Part shown: one piece after another, positions 10,082-19,182 of the stretch | How the letters are laid out: each line of letters starts with the position of its first letter | How positions within the stretch are numbered: the first letter of the stretch is position 1 | Origin: Bacteroidales bacterium MB20-C3-3 | Lineage (GTDB): Bacteria; Bacteroidota; Bacteroidia; Bacteroidales; UBA932 | Reading direction: 5' to 3' | Length of the DNA: 64,000 nt | NCBI GenBank assembly: GCA_035609245.1 | Contig: CP141202.1 | Coordinates: 2,294,001 to 2,358,000, forward strand | Position numbers and translations under genes: made by a program | The notes under the pieces: model-generated | Seen by the model: the letters and a program-made list of their open reading frames with translations, nothing else | Told to the model about the DNA's origin: nothing | The model's database searches: none

Positions 10082-10399
10082 ATGAAAAGATTCGCTATTA
10101 TCGTTATGGCTTTTGCAGCCATGTTGTTTGTTACCACTAATTTTGCAGAGGCGCAAAATAAAAAGAGTGCAAAAAAAGAGGTTCAGGTTACCTTCTCAAT
10201 ACCCGATGTTGATTGCCAGCATTGTGTTAATAAAATTGAATCAAAAATGCCTTACGAGAAAGGTGTTAAAGATATGAAGGTTAGTCTTGATAATAAAACC
10301 ATCTGGATTAGCTACGAGGATTCTAAAACAAACAAGGAGAACCTTGCCAAGGCCCTTGAAAAGCTGGGATATCCGGCAAAAGAGGTAGAACAAAAATAA
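10082..10399 (+). CDS. Secreted heavy-metal-associated (HMA) domain protein
   Basis: A 105-residue protein with a signal peptide (cleavage near AEAQN) and a single HMA fold. The metal site sits in the loop DVDCQHCVNKIES, a CxxC pair as in copper chaperones and MerP, followed by the usual beta-alpha-beta pattern ending LGYPAKEVE. It probably binds a soft metal ion in the periplasm and passes it to or from the receptor encoded upstream. The gap to the receptor is 37 bases. The next gene starts 3 bases after its stop, so co-transcription is likely. Confidence 0.9.
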   Translation: MKRFAIIVMAFAAMLFVTTNFAEAQNKKSAKKEVQVTFSIPDVDCQHCVNKIESKMPYEKGVKDMKVSLDNKTIWISYEDSKTNKENLAKALEKLGYPAKEVEQK

Positions 10400-10402
10400 T
10401 TA

Positions 10403-11209
10403 ATGAGACTACTACTCTCATTCTTATTAACCATATCCGCATTCGGAGGGCTCTTTTCACAGAGACCCTCCGGCGGATCTCTTTTTTATGAGCAGATTCG
10501 TTTACTGGATCTTAAGGAACGGGAGGAAGCTATTGTAAACGAGATAATATCAGGTAATATTCCGGATTTCTTAAAAGAGTGGAGAGAGATTGAGTTTTCA
10601 GGAAGAGACACTTCAGGCAATTTACACTTTGTTACTATTTATGTTAAGGCCGATTATTTAGCTGCCGGATCAGATGATGATTACTTTACCCTCCCTATGA
10701 CGCCTCAGTCTGCCCAAAAGATAGCGGACCATTTTAATGCATCATTGCCAACATCAAGGGTAGTAGATTTGATTTACGAAAAATCAGAACTTAAACTGGA
10801 GCCATTTAACTTTATTCCCCGGGGAAACAGAAATGAGACTCCTGATATAATTTATGACCACTCAAAAATAGTACAGGCTCAGATAAAAGCATCGGAAAGA
10901 ACTCCAGGTGTTTTTGTCGCCGGAACCAAGAAAGATATTGTACTATCCTCAAAATTGTCAGATACAAAAAGAGCACATCATGTGACTATTTACGGCTGGC
11001 ACAGATTGACCGGCGTTCCTATACAGCCGGTAACAAATATTCATATAGATACATATGTTGATTACAGCCACGGCGTAAGGCTTGTATCAAACAAAATCTT
11101 AATTGACGGAAAGGAGTATGATTACAGACTAATACTCAAGGATTCCATGCTACACTCTCTGCTAAATTCAGAAAAGTACCCCCTCTCTGTTACTTCCTAT
11201 AACTACTGA
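10403..11209 (+). CDS. Secreted protein of unknown function
   Basis: A 268-residue protein with a signal peptide (hydrophobic residues 2-19, cleavage near LFSQ). No domain is recognised with confidence. The C-terminal half carries AHHVTIYGWHRLTGVPIQP and HIDTYVDYSHGVR, with several conserved-looking His, Asp and Trp residues that could form a hydrolase or metal site. The start is 3 bases after the HMA gene, so the two are probably co-translated. This hints at a role in the same metal-related operon, but it could equally act on cell-wall or glycan material like the following GH9 gene. Confidence 0.75.
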   Translation: MRLLLSFLLTISAFGGLFSQRPSGGSLFYEQIRLLDLKEREEAIVNEIISGNIPDFLKEWREIEFSGRDTSGNLHFVTIYVKADYLAAGSDDDYFTLPMTPQSAQKIADHFNASLPTSRVVDLIYEKSELKLEPFNFIPRGNRNETPDIIYDHSKIVQAQIKASERTPGVFVAGTKKDIVLSSKLSDTKRAHHVTIYGWHRLTGVPIQPVTNIHIDTYVDYSHGVRLVSNKILIDGKEYDYRLILKDSMLHSLLNSEKYPLSVTSYNY

Positions 11210-11238
11210 GATAACTCTGAAAAGAGATAAAAAAGTAT

Positions 11239-11246
11239 TACTTTTG
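11239..11246 (+). promoter_or_regulatory. -7 promoter element of the GH9/NodB gene
   Basis: TACTTTTG matches TAnnTTTG and lies 33 bases before the ATG at 11280. A palindrome sits just downstream. Confidence 0.55.
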
Positions 11247-11247
11247 C

Positions 11248-11266
11248 TATTAATGTATCATTAATA
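11248..11266. promoter_or_regulatory. Palindrome in the GH9 leader, candidate operator
   Basis: TATTAATG-TAT-CATTAATA is a perfect inverted repeat with 8-bp arms. It starts 2 bases after the -7 element and so would overlap the transcription start. That is a classic place for a repressor. No regulator gene is adjacent. Confidence 0.4.
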
Positions 11267-11279
11267 CCCCCAAAGTAAT

Positions 11280-13781
11280 ATGAGATTTCTAAAAATTTCT
11301 GTTTTCCTTTCGCTGATTCTTTTCAGTGTTTCAAATCAACTTGCGGCTAACTCCTGGATACGAGTAAATCAGGCAGGATATCTGCCGGCAGATATTAAAG
11401 TTGCAGTATTCATTTCACTTAACGAAAAGAGCACTCCTGTGTTCGAGGTAAGAGATGCCTTGACAGATAAAATTGTATTTCAGGGTGCCGGTAAAAAGAG
11501 TGATGCCATCTCCTGGGGTATGAAAAGCGCTTACAGATTTGATTTTTCCAAAATTGAAAAGGAGGGTGGTTACTATATTGTCTCTAACGGAGCTAAATCG
11601 CCAAACTTTAGAATTGCTGCAGACTCATATGAAGGGCTTTCGGATTTTCTTCTTGAGTATATGAGGCAGCAAAGATGTGGAGACAATCCGTATACCGGGG
11701 AGCTATGCCACCAGGATGATGGGTACATAGTTGGACACCCTTCCAGAAATGGAGAAAAGATTGATGTGAGAGGGGGCTGGCACGACGCAACAGATTATCT
11801 GCAGTATACAACAACTTCCGCAACTACTCTTTATCATTTGATGTTTTCGTGGGAGCAGCAAAAGGATAAAAGCGTGTTCAAAGATAATTTTGATGCCAGA
11901 GGAAGAAAAGGTGCAAACGGAACTCCTGATATACTGGATGAAATTCGCTGGGGCCTTGATTGGCTGGACAGAATGAATCCGGAGGATAAGGTTATGTTTA
12001 ATCAGATAGCCGATGACCGTGACCACGCCGGTTTCCGTCTCCCTAACAAAGATAAGGTGGATTACGGATGGGGCCCGGGAACAGGCAGACCTGTATATTT
12101 TGTATCGGGACAGCCTCAGTCTCTGGGCAAACATTTTAACAGAACAACGGGAGTAGCATCAACAGCAGGTAAGTTTGCTTCAAGCTTTGCACTGGCATCT
12201 GAAATTCTTAAGGAGAGTGATCCTGAGTATGCAGCAAAACTGAGAGATAAGGCGGTAAAAGCTTTTGCATTTGCTGAGGAGTTTCCCGGAAATACCCAGA
12301 CTGCGTGTGTAGTATCACCGTATTTCTACGAGGAGGATACCTGGGTTGATGATGTAGAGCTCGCAGCAGCAACATTCTACAAATTCACTGGAGATGCAAA
12401 CTGGAGAAAGAGGGCAGACTACTGGGGTCAGCTTGAGCCTGTAACTCCATGGATGGAGCTTGGAAGGGGCAGACACTATCAGTTCTATCCTTTTATTAAC
12501 CTTGGTCACTATTACCTGGCCTCATCTTCAGACAAGGCAACCAGGGATAAATATATTCAATTCATGAAAGATGGTCTGGAGCATCTTCGCAAAAGAGCAG
12601 CTGACGACCCGTTTATTTACGGAATTCCATTCCTGTGGTGTTCAAATAACCTTGTATCTGCCGCAATAACTCAGGCAAGACTCTATCGGGAAGTGAGCGG
12701 AGATGAAACATATCTTGAGATGGAGATGGCTCTCAGGGATTGGCTGTTTGGAACAAATCCGTGGGGAACATCAATGTTGGTAGGCTTCCCAAAAGGCGGA
12801 GATTATCCTGATTCACCACACTCATCATACACAGTTCATAATGGTGACCTCACATATGGAGGTCTGGTTGACGGTCCTATAGAGAGGTTGCTCTTTTTAG
12901 AGAGAGCAGGTAAATCACTTACTAAACCTGATATGTATGCGCCATTCAACAATGGAAAAGCTGTTTATCATGATGACATAGGTGACTATGCATCAAATGA
13001 GCCTACAATGGACGGAACAGCAGGTCTTTCATTCTACTTTGCTAAGATGGAGAGTGACGGAAAAGAGCAGGCAAAGGCAATATCGGAAAAATCGGCACTT
13101 ACATTAAAAGACAGCCAGGGGGCAGTAGTAAGGGTAAATCCTGATAAAAAGGTTATATACCTTGCATTTACAGCTGACTCAATGTTCCAGGGTGGCGGGA
13201 AAATTCTCAAAACATTAGCTTCAAACAAAATTAAGGGGTCATTCTTCCTTACAGGGAATTTCCTGAGAATCCCTGAGCATAAGGGGACAATTGAAAAGAT
13301 TGTTTCACAGGGACACTATGTGGGAGGGCACTCAGACAAGCATCTTCTTTATGCTCCGTGGGATAAAAGAGAGAAATCTCTGGTTTCAGGAGATAGCCTC
13401 AGAAATGATATTATCAATAATCTGGTCGAACTGCAGAAGTTTGGAGTTTCTCAAAAAGATGCAGTATGGTTTATGCCACCTTACGAGTGGTACAACAAGG
13501 AGTCTGTCTATACTGCTTCAACCCTTGGGCTAAAGACAATAAACTACACACCGGGAACTGCAACACCTGCGGATTATACATATCCCGGAATGAACAGTTA
13601 TAAAACATCAGATGAGCTTATAGCGAAACTTTTTGCTTTTGAAAAGAGCAATAATCTTAACGGTGCTATAATTTTGATCCACCCCGGCGTAGACGACAGG
13701 AGAGCAGATAAACTTTACGACAGGCTTGACTCAATAATCAAAAGGCTTAAAAAACTGGGCTATTCATTTGACAGACTTTAA
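11280..13781 (+). CDS. Secreted glycoside hydrolase family 9 with C-terminal polysaccharide-deacetylase-like domain
   Basis: An 833-residue two-domain enzyme with a signal peptide (cleavage near LAAN). An Ig-like N-terminal cellulase domain (about 26-112) precedes the GH9 (alpha/alpha)6 barrel (about 118-590). The base aspartates are D169 and D172 in GGWHDATDY and the acid is E574 in SNEPTMDG, all at the expected places. About 615-833 resembles a NodB/CE4 deacetylase: H684 and H688 are present (HSDKH) and WFMPPYEW resembles the third motif. The usual TFDD start is FTAD, leaving one aspartate (about D633). Bacteroidota GH9 enzymes attack beta-glucans, and some GH9 relatives elsewhere cleave glucosamine oligomers, so an amino-sugar polymer is possible. 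nfnA starts 9 bases downstream. Confidence 0.88.
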   Translation: MRFLKISVFLSLILFSVSNQLAANSWIRVNQAGYLPADIKVAVFISLNEKSTPVFEVRDALTDKIVFQGAGKKSDAISWGMKSAYRFDFSKIEKEGGYYIVSNGAKSPNFRIAADSYEGLSDFLLEYMRQQRCGDNPYTGELCHQDDGYIVGHPSRNGEKIDVRGGWHDATDYLQYTTTSATTLYHLMFSWEQQKDKSVFKDNFDARGRKGANGTPDILDEIRWGLDWLDRMNPEDKVMFNQIADDRDHAGFRLPNKDKVDYGWGPGTGRPVYFVSGQPQSLGKHFNRTTGVASTAGKFASSFALASEILKESDPEYAAKLRDKAVKAFAFAEEFPGNTQTACVVSPYFYEEDTWVDDVELAAATFYKFTGDANWRKRADYWGQLEPVTPWMELGRGRHYQFYPFINLGHYYLASSSDKATRDKYIQFMKDGLEHLRKRAADDPFIYGIPFLWCSNNLVSAAITQARLYREVSGDETYLEMEMALRDWLFGTNPWGTSMLVGFPKGGDYPDSPHSSYTVHNGDLTYGGLVDGPIERLLFLERAGKSLTKPDMYAPFNNGKAVYHDDIGDYASNEPTMDGTAGLSFYFAKMESDGKEQAKAISEKSALTLKDSQGAVVRVNPDKKVIYLAFTADSMFQGGGKILKTLASNKIKGSFFLTGNFLRIPEHKGTIEKIVSQGHYVGGHSDKHLLYAPWDKREKSLVSGDSLRNDIINNLVELQKFGVSQKDAVWFMPPYEWYNKESVYTASTLGLKTINYTPGTATPADYTYPGMNSYKTSDELIAKLFAFEKSNNLNGAIILIHPGVDDRRADKLYDRLDSIIKRLKKLGYSFDRL

Positions 13782-13790
13782 CTTAAACAG

Positions 13791-14660
13791 ATGTATAAAA
13801 TTGTAAAAAAGAGGGATCTTACTCCCCTAATATCCCTTATGGAGGTGTATGCTCCAAGGATGGCGTCATCGGCAAAGCCGGGACAGTTTCTAATAGTAAG
13901 AGCTCATGATAGGGGTGAGAGAATACCCCTCACTATTTGTGATTTTGATAAAGATGCCGGTACGGTTACAATTGTCACCCAGGTAGTGGGAGCCTCGAGC
14001 AGACAAATTTGCCATCTGGAGGAGGGCGATTTTTTTACAGATTTTGCCGGTCCGCTGGGGGAGCCATCTGAGTTTATTCATAAAAGCGCCGGTGAACTAT
14101 CGGCAATGAAATTTCTGTTTATTGCCGGAGGATTGGGGACTGCCCCTGTTTATCCACAGGTGAAGTTTTTGCATTCAATGGGTGCATCTGTAGATGTTAT
14201 TATTGGTGCTAAAAACAGAGATATGCTCATTTTTGAGAAAGATATGAAAAGCGTTTGCAGAAACTTGTATATCTGTACTGACGACGGATCGTATGGTGAA
14301 AAGGGTCTTGTTACTGATTTAATGAAAAAAGTACTGGACAGCGGAGAGAAATATGACCATATGGTTGCAATTGGGCCAATGATAATGATGAAGTTTGTTA
14401 CAATTGCTGCAAAACCTTATAATATTCCGCTTACTGTAAGCTTAAATACTCTGATGGTTGATGGAACTGGTATGTGCGGAGCCTGCAGAGTAACTGTGGC
14501 CGGCAAAACAAGATTTGCCTGTGTTGAGGGACCTGAGTTTAATGCGTACGAGGTAGATTTTGAGGAGGCGATGAGAAGACAGGGGATGTATAAATCAATA
14601 GAATCAGAACTTGATCATAAATGTAAAATCGGGTTACACCACAATAATACTAACGAATAA
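13791..14660 (+). CDS. nfnA: NADH-dependent reduced ferredoxin:NADP+ oxidoreductase, small subunit (NfnA type)
   Basis: A 289-residue flavoprotein of the ferredoxin-NADP reductase / sulfide dehydrogenase beta family. It has an N-terminal FAD-binding barrel (RIPLTICDFD), an NAD-binding domain (FIAGGLGTAPVYPQ) and a C-terminal [2Fe-2S] site in VDGTGMCGACR...FAC, where the family uses one Asp and three Cys. With NfnB it would couple ferredoxin and NADH oxidation to NADP+ reduction by flavin-based electron bifurcation in the cytoplasm. Its stop overlaps the nfnB start by one base (TAATG), which indicates translational coupling. The alternative label, dihydroorotate dehydrogenase electron-transfer subunit, is disfavoured because no pyrD is adjacent. 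Confidence 0.87.
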   Translation: MYKIVKKRDLTPLISLMEVYAPRMASSAKPGQFLIVRAHDRGERIPLTICDFDKDAGTVTIVTQVVGASSRQICHLEEGDFFTDFAGPLGEPSEFIHKSAGELSAMKFLFIAGGLGTAPVYPQVKFLHSMGASVDVIIGAKNRDMLIFEKDMKSVCRNLYICTDDGSYGEKGLVTDLMKKVLDSGEKYDHMVAIGPMIMMKFVTIAAKPYNIPLTVSLNTLMVDGTGMCGACRVTVAGKTRFACVEGPEFNAYEVDFEEAMRRQGMYKSIESELDHKCKIGLHHNNTNE

Positions 14661-16045
14661 TGAGAAACAAGATACCAAGGGTTCCTGTCAGAGAACAGAA
14701 TCCACTTGTAAGAGCCACTAATTACGAAGAGGTTAGTTATGGTTATAACTCAGAAGAGGCAGTGCTTGAGGCATCAAGATGTCTTGATTGCAAGAGCCCC
14801 AAATGTGTTACTGCATGTCCCGTAAGCATAAATATTCCAGCATTTATAAGACAAATTGAAAATGGAGATTTTCACAAGGCAGCAGAGATAATTGCTGCAG
14901 ACAGTTCCCTTCCTTCTGTTTGCGGGAGAGTCTGCCCGCAGGAGAGCCAGTGTGAAGGCTCTTGCATACTCGGCGTAAAAGGGGAGGCTGTAGCAATAGG
15001 AAAACTTGAGAGATTTGCAGGCGATTGGGGTCGTGAGAATGGTGTGAGGTTCTCTGAAAGAGAGCCTCTTAATGGTAAAAAAGTGGCTGTAATTGGAAGC
15101 GGACCTGCAGGTCTGGCCTGTGCAACAGACCTTGCAAAACTAGGCTATGAGATAACAATTTTTGAAGCGCTCCATGAACCTGGAGGTGTTTTACAATATG
15201 GTATTCCGGAGTTCAGGCTTCCTAAAGAGAGGGTTGTAAAGAGTGAGATTGATAATGTAAGGGCACTTGGTGTTAATATAGAGACAAATGTAGTGGTTGG
15301 AAGAACTGTTACAATTGATAACCTTATGGACAATGAAGGTTATTCTGCCGTTTTTGTGGGTTCCGGAGCCGGATTGCCAAAATTTATGAATATCCCCGGA
15401 GAGAATCTCAACGGAGTGGTCTCTGCAAATGAGTTTCTAACAAGGAACAATTTAATGAGAGCATACGATCCTCAGTACGATACGCCAATATATGTAGGAA
15501 AAAGTGTAGCTGTGGTTGGCGGCGGGAATGTCGCTATGGATGCTGCCCGCTCGGCATTGAGACTTGGAGCAAAGGTAACTGTGGTTTACAGAAGGACAGA
15601 GAAGGAGTTGCCTGCAAGGGTAGAGGAGGTTCATCACGCTAAAGAGGAGGGAATTGAGTTCCGGATGCTAACTAATCCGGTAGAGGTGCTTGGAGATGAG
15701 AGAGGATGGGTAAGAGGTCTAAGATGTATAAAAATGGAGCTGGGTGAGCCCGATGATAGCGGCAGGAGATCGCCTGTTCCATTAAAGGATTCTGAGTTTG
15801 ATATTGAAACAGATGTTGTAATTATGTCGCTCGGTACATCTCCAAATCCGCTGTTGTCATCAACAACTCCGGGTCTGGAGGTAAACAGATGGAATTGCAT
15901 TGTTGCTGACGATAATGGCAAAACAAAACGCAAAGGTGTTTTTGCCGGCGGCGATGCTGTTACCGGTGCAGCTACTGTTATACTTGCTATGGGGGCAGGC
16001 AGAAAGGCTGCTGCTGCCATAGATTTATACCTTAGGGAAAATTAG
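14660..16045 (+). CDS. nfnB: NADH-dependent reduced ferredoxin:NADP+ oxidoreductase, large subunit (NfnB/GltD type)
   Basis: A 461-residue protein of the small-chain glutamate synthase family. The N-terminal domain has eight cysteines for two Fe-S clusters (residues 41, 44, 49, 53, 88, 92, 98 and 102). Two dinucleotide-binding folds follow ([14 protein letters not shown] and [17 protein letters not shown]), with [20 protein letters not shown] at the end. No large glutamate synthase subunit is nearby and nfnA is overlapping, so the bifurcating transhydrogenase assignment is favoured over glutamate synthase. The hisS promoter begins at the base after its stop codon. Confidence 0.87.
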   Translation: MRNKIPRVPVREQNPLVRATNYEEVSYGYNSEEAVLEASRCLDCKSPKCVTACPVSINIPAFIRQIENGDFHKAAEIIAADSSLPSVCGRVCPQESQCEGSCILGVKGEAVAIGKLERFAGDWGRENGVRFSEREPLNGKKVAVIGSGPAGLACATDLAKLGYEITIFEALHEPGGVLQYGIPEFRLPKERVVKSEIDNVRALGVNIETNVVVGRTVTIDNLMDNEGYSAVFVGSGAGLPKFMNIPGENLNGVVSANEFLTRNNLMRAYDPQYDTPIYVGKSVAVVGGGNVAMDAARSALRLGAKVTVVYRRTEKELPARVEEVHHAKEEGIEFRMLTNPVEVLGDERGWVRGLRCIKMELGEPDDSGRRSPVPLKDSEFDIETDVVIMSLGTSPNPLLSSTTPGLEVNRWNCIVADDNGKTKRKGVFAGGDAVTGAATVILAMGAGRKAAAAIDLYLREN

Positions 16046-16053
16046 TATCTTTG
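16046..16053 (+). promoter_or_regulatory. -7 promoter element of hisS
   Basis: TATCTTTG, a full match to TAnnTTTG, directly follows the nfnB stop and lies 20 bases before the hisS ATG. Confidence 0.6.
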
Positions 16054-16073
16054 CGCCCCGTAAAACTAAAAAA

Positions 16074-17432
16074 ATGGCACAGAAACCATCAATCCCCAAA
16101 GGGACAAGAGATTTTTCACCGCTTGAAATGGCCGGGAGAGATTATATTTTTAATACTGTAAGAACTGTATTCAAAAAGTATGGATACTCTCCAATTGAGA
16201 CTCCTGCAATGGAGAATCTTTCAACCCTTCTTGGAAAATATGGAGAGGAGGGGGATAAACTACTTTTCAAGGTTCTTAATTCTGGTGACGCATTTGCCGG
16301 GATTTCTCCGGAAATGCTCCAAAACAGCAACTCTTTATCTGTTAAGGTATGTGAAAAGGGCCTCAGATATGACCTGACAGTACCTTTCGCAAGATTTGTG
16401 GTGCAACATCAAAATGAACTTGTCTTCCCATTCAAGAGATATCAGATCCAGCCTGTCTGGAGAGCAGACAGACCACAGAAAGGAAGATACAGAGAGTTCT
16501 ATCAGTGTGATGTGGATGTTGTGGGAAGCGATTCTTTAATCAACGAGCTTGAGTTGGTTCAGATTGTTGATGAGGTATTTAGCCATCTTGGTCTCTCCGT
16601 TGCCGTGAAGATTAACAACAGGAAGGTTCTTTCAGGAATTGCCGAAGTTACCGGCCATGCAGATAAACTCATTGATATCACTGTAGCCATTGATAAAATA
16701 GACAAAATAGGGATTGATGCAGTCAAGGATGAGTTAAGGTCAAAAGGGATAGATGATAAGGCAATTGCCATAATTGAACCGATACTTTCATTATCAGGAA
16801 CCACTAAAGAGAAGCTATCTGAGATAAGGGCAATTTTATCAAAATCGGAGACCGGCAATAAAGGGGTAGACGAACTGGAAGAGCTCTTCAACCTCATCGA
16901 GAGTGCCGGGGTAACATGTAACACAGAGCTGGATCTTTCACTCGCTAGAGGGCTCAATTATTATACAGGAGCCATATTTGAGGTTAAATCACTTGAGACG
17001 GCAATGGGTAGTATTTGCGGAGGCGGAAGATATGACGACCTCACAGGAATATTCGGCCTTAAAGGTGTTTCAGGAGTGGGTATCTCATTTGGTGCAGACA
17101 GGATATATGATGTAATATCGGCACTTGACCGGTTCCCAAAAGATGCAGTTGAGGGGACAAAGGTGCTCTTTACAAACATGGGCAAAAGAGAGCTTCTATA
17201 CACAATTCCCATAGTTAAACAACTTAGGGAGGCGGGTGTCCCGGCAGAAATTTACACAGACGAAGTAAAACTGAAAAAACAGTTTGACTACGCAGAGAAA
17301 AAAGGGATTCCATTTCTCGCCATTATTGGTGAGGATGAGGTTACAAACTCTAAGATATCGCTTAAAAATCTCTCTACCGGAGAACAGAAAGTAGTTGATA
17401 AACAAGACATTGTTAGACGTTTCAAAAATTAA
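16074..17432 (+). CDS. hisS: Histidyl-tRNA synthetase
   Basis: This 452-residue class II synthetase charges tRNA-His. Motif 2 is visible in [19 protein letters not shown], the histidine-specific [10 protein letters not shown] segment in the second half, and motif 3 in GGGRYDDL. The anticodon-binding domain follows from about residue 360 (KVLFTNMG). Length is normal for the family. It has its own TATCTTTG promoter, and the initiator tRNA-Met gene downstream has another. Confidence 0.97.
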   Translation: MAQKPSIPKGTRDFSPLEMAGRDYIFNTVRTVFKKYGYSPIETPAMENLSTLLGKYGEEGDKLLFKVLNSGDAFAGISPEMLQNSNSLSVKVCEKGLRYDLTVPFARFVVQHQNELVFPFKRYQIQPVWRADRPQKGRYREFYQCDVDVVGSDSLINELELVQIVDEVFSHLGLSVAVKINNRKVLSGIAEVTGHADKLIDITVAIDKIDKIGIDAVKDELRSKGIDDKAIAIIEPILSLSGTTKEKLSEIRAILSKSETGNKGVDELEELFNLIESAGVTCNTELDLSLARGLNYYTGAIFEVKSLETAMGSICGGGRYDDLTGIFGLKGVSGVGISFGADRIYDVISALDRFPKDAVEGTKVLFTNMGKRELLYTIPIVKQLREAGVPAEIYTDEVKLKKQFDYAEKKGIPFLAIIGEDEVTNSKISLKNLSTGEQKVVDKQDIVRRFKN

Positions 17433-17464
17433 TTTGGAATTAGAATCATTTTACCATATCTTTG
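17433..17464 (+). promoter_or_regulatory. Full Bacteroidota promoter of the initiator tRNA gene
   Basis: TTTG at 17433-17436, a 20-base spacer, then TATCTTTG at 17457-17464. This is close to the textbook -33/-7 pair. The tRNA begins 12 bases after the -7 motif. Confidence 0.75.
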
Positions 17465-17475
17465 CAGTCCAATAT

Positions 17476-17538
<63 letters not shown>

Positions 17539-17548
<10 letters not shown>

Positions 17549-17602
17549 CTACCAAAAGTAAGCAGGTCAGTTGACCTGCTTACTTTTGGTAGTAGCAGAG
17601 AC
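17539..17602. repeat. Long palindrome overlapping the tRNA 3' end
   Basis: Arms 17539-17569 and 17572-17602 are reverse complements over 31 bases with one mismatch (C at 17544 against A at 17597), separated by only GT. The left arm includes the last 10 bases of the tRNA gene. A T-rich run (TTCCTTTTTT) follows the right arm, so it could work as a terminator. It is far longer than a terminator needs, which also fits a recombination scar. Confidence 0.85.
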
Positions 17603-17796
17603 TTCCTTTTTTACCGCACTTCGTGCGGAAGGAGGCACGCCCTCCAGGTTTACAGCTCTCTTCGGGAGCCAGCCTTCCGGGCGGCCGGCTGTAGCCGGCT
17701 CGCCTGCAAGCAGGCGAAAAAATACAGATGTTCTTGTAATATAGGCTGAAAAGATAGCCGGGACACAAACGGGACACCACCAAATCAGATTACCGC
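17603..17796. other. Gene-free stretch with clustered GC-rich hairpins
   Basis: Four short stem-loops follow one another. CCGCAC/GTGCGG has a TTC loop. GCTCTC/GGGAGC also has a TTC loop and one wobble pair. GCCGGC/GCCGGC has a TGTA loop, and CGCCTGC/GCAGGCG has an AA loop. The GC content is much higher than in the surroundings. Near 17758-17775 there is a direct repeat GGGACAC-N4-GGGACAC. No convincing gene is present. The stretch separates the tRNA from a DUF4143 ATPase gene on the other strand and looks like imported or repeat DNA. Confidence 0.55.
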
Positions 17797-18960
17797 TTAT
17801 AATTCGATTTTTTTCAAAAAGTCACTCACCCCACAAACTTCTACATCATTCTTAAATAAATAGGCGGTTGGTACGGGTGCAACAATAAATGTTTTATCCG
17901 GTTGTATAGTCTCTATTGCTCTCCAAAAGCCTTTTGTTACATTAGGAGCTGATGAGGCTTTGCACTCTACTGCTATCGTCCGTTTACCCTTTTCAATAAT
18001 AAGGTCTAACTCGTCGCCCGTAGCACTACGATAAAAAGAAAATTTGCAATCCCTCAATGAAGAAATGATATTCTCTATTACAAAACCCTCCCATGATGCT
18101 CCAAAAACAGGATTCCCCATTAGGGAATTAAAATCGTCTATCTGCAGCAGCCGATGTAATAGCCCGCTATCTCTTACGTAAATTTTGGGAGATTTAACCA
18201 AGCGTTTTTTGATGTTTTTTTCAAACGGTGGCAACGAATGGACAATAAAGGTCTGCTCCATCAGATCAATATAACGGCGAATGGTTTGGTATGTTACTCC
18301 CAAAGATTCGCCCAGTTTGGACGAATTTAAAAGTTGCCCTTGATTGTGCGCACACATTGTAAGCAGGCGACGAAGCTGCAATGCAGGAATCTTAAAACCA
18401 AGTTGCGGAATGTCCCGTTCTACATATGTCCGAAGAAAGTTTTCTCTCCAGAGTACACTTCCCTGATCCGATGATGCAAGATAACTGTCAGGATAGCCAC
18501 CACGATGCCAGAACTTATTCAATACAAAATTTGTATTCCGTTCAACCTCTTCAATCGTAAACGGAGTGAGTTCAATCAGTCCGACTCTTCCGGCTAACGA
18601 TTCCGATGTTTTCTGAATTAGGTCTTGCGAGGCTGACCCAAGTAAAATGAATCGTCCCGGACGGCGATTACGGTCTATTTCACTTCGTAATACCGAAAAA
18701 AGTTCCGGTACTAACTGAATTTCGTCCAGGCAAATAGTAACATCCTGATTGGCTTGAAAAAATAACATCGGTTCCCGTAACTTATTGAGATCATCCAAAT
18801 TCTGAAGATCTAAATATAGATAGTTCACTGAATTTTGATAGAGCATCTTCACCAAAGTAGACTTTCCGCATTGTCTCGGACCTAAAATGGTAACCACCGG
18901 AAATACATTTAGGTTCTCATTTACAAATGATTCTATATTTCTATCGATTAATTTATGCAT
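17797..18960 (-). CDS. AAA+ family ATPase with DUF4143 C-terminal domain
   Basis: A 387-residue protein. The N-terminal ATPase domain has a Walker A motif at residues 27-35 (GPRQCGKST), a Walker B-type segment (ICLDEIQLVPE) and a sensor motif (FILLGSAS). The C-terminal DUF4143 domain ends in a nuclease-like core (ELDLIIEKGKRTIAVECKAS) resembling the PD-(D/E)XK pattern. The family is common and patchily distributed in Bacteroidota and its role is unclear. Arginine is encoded mainly by CGN here, whereas the flanking core genes use AGA/AGG, which suggests recent acquisition. It stands alone beside the initiator tRNA and the palindrome, as expected for a small insertion. Confidence 0.9.
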   Translation of the reverse strand: MHKLIDRNIESFVNENLNVFPVVTILGPRQCGKSTLVKMLYQNSVNYLYLDLQNLDDLNKLREPMLFFQANQDVTICLDEIQLVPELFSVLRSEIDRNRRPGRFILLGSASQDLIQKTSESLAGRVGLIELTPFTIEEVERNTNFVLNKFWHRGGYPDSYLASSDQGSVLWRENFLRTYVERDIPQLGFKIPALQLRRLLTMCAHNQGQLLNSSKLGESLGVTYQTIRRYIDLMEQTFIVHSLPPFEKNIKKRLVKSPKIYVRDSGLLHRLLQIDDFNSLMGNPVFGASWEGFVIENIISSLRDCKFSFYRSATGDELDLIIEKGKRTIAVECKASSAPNVTKGFWRAIETIQPDKTFIVAPVPTAYLFKNDVEVCGVSDFLKKIEL

Positions 18961-19182
18961 ATCATAAATGTCATTTCTATTTTACACGAAAATAGCAATA
19001 GTATTTTGAACTACCAAAATATAATTCCGTGCACATTTTTTTATTTGATCCGAATAAACACAAATTGAAAGACGTTACGATGCCATTAACACAGGCATTT
19101 ACGGTCTTTGTCGTAAAATCAGCTTTAATTATCTGGTATTTCCACAATCCAGAGGTCTCAGGATAACACAGCTATAGAAATG

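Noticed and set aside
14660-16045. Glutamate synthase small subunit working in nitrogen assimilation
   Set aside because: No large subunit gene is adjacent, and the overlap with nfnA favours the bifurcating complex.
17580-17783. Open frame of 67 codons on the minus strand across the GC-rich hairpins
   Set aside because: It consists of translated palindromes (Arg/Pro/Gly-rich), with no start signal and no family resemblance.
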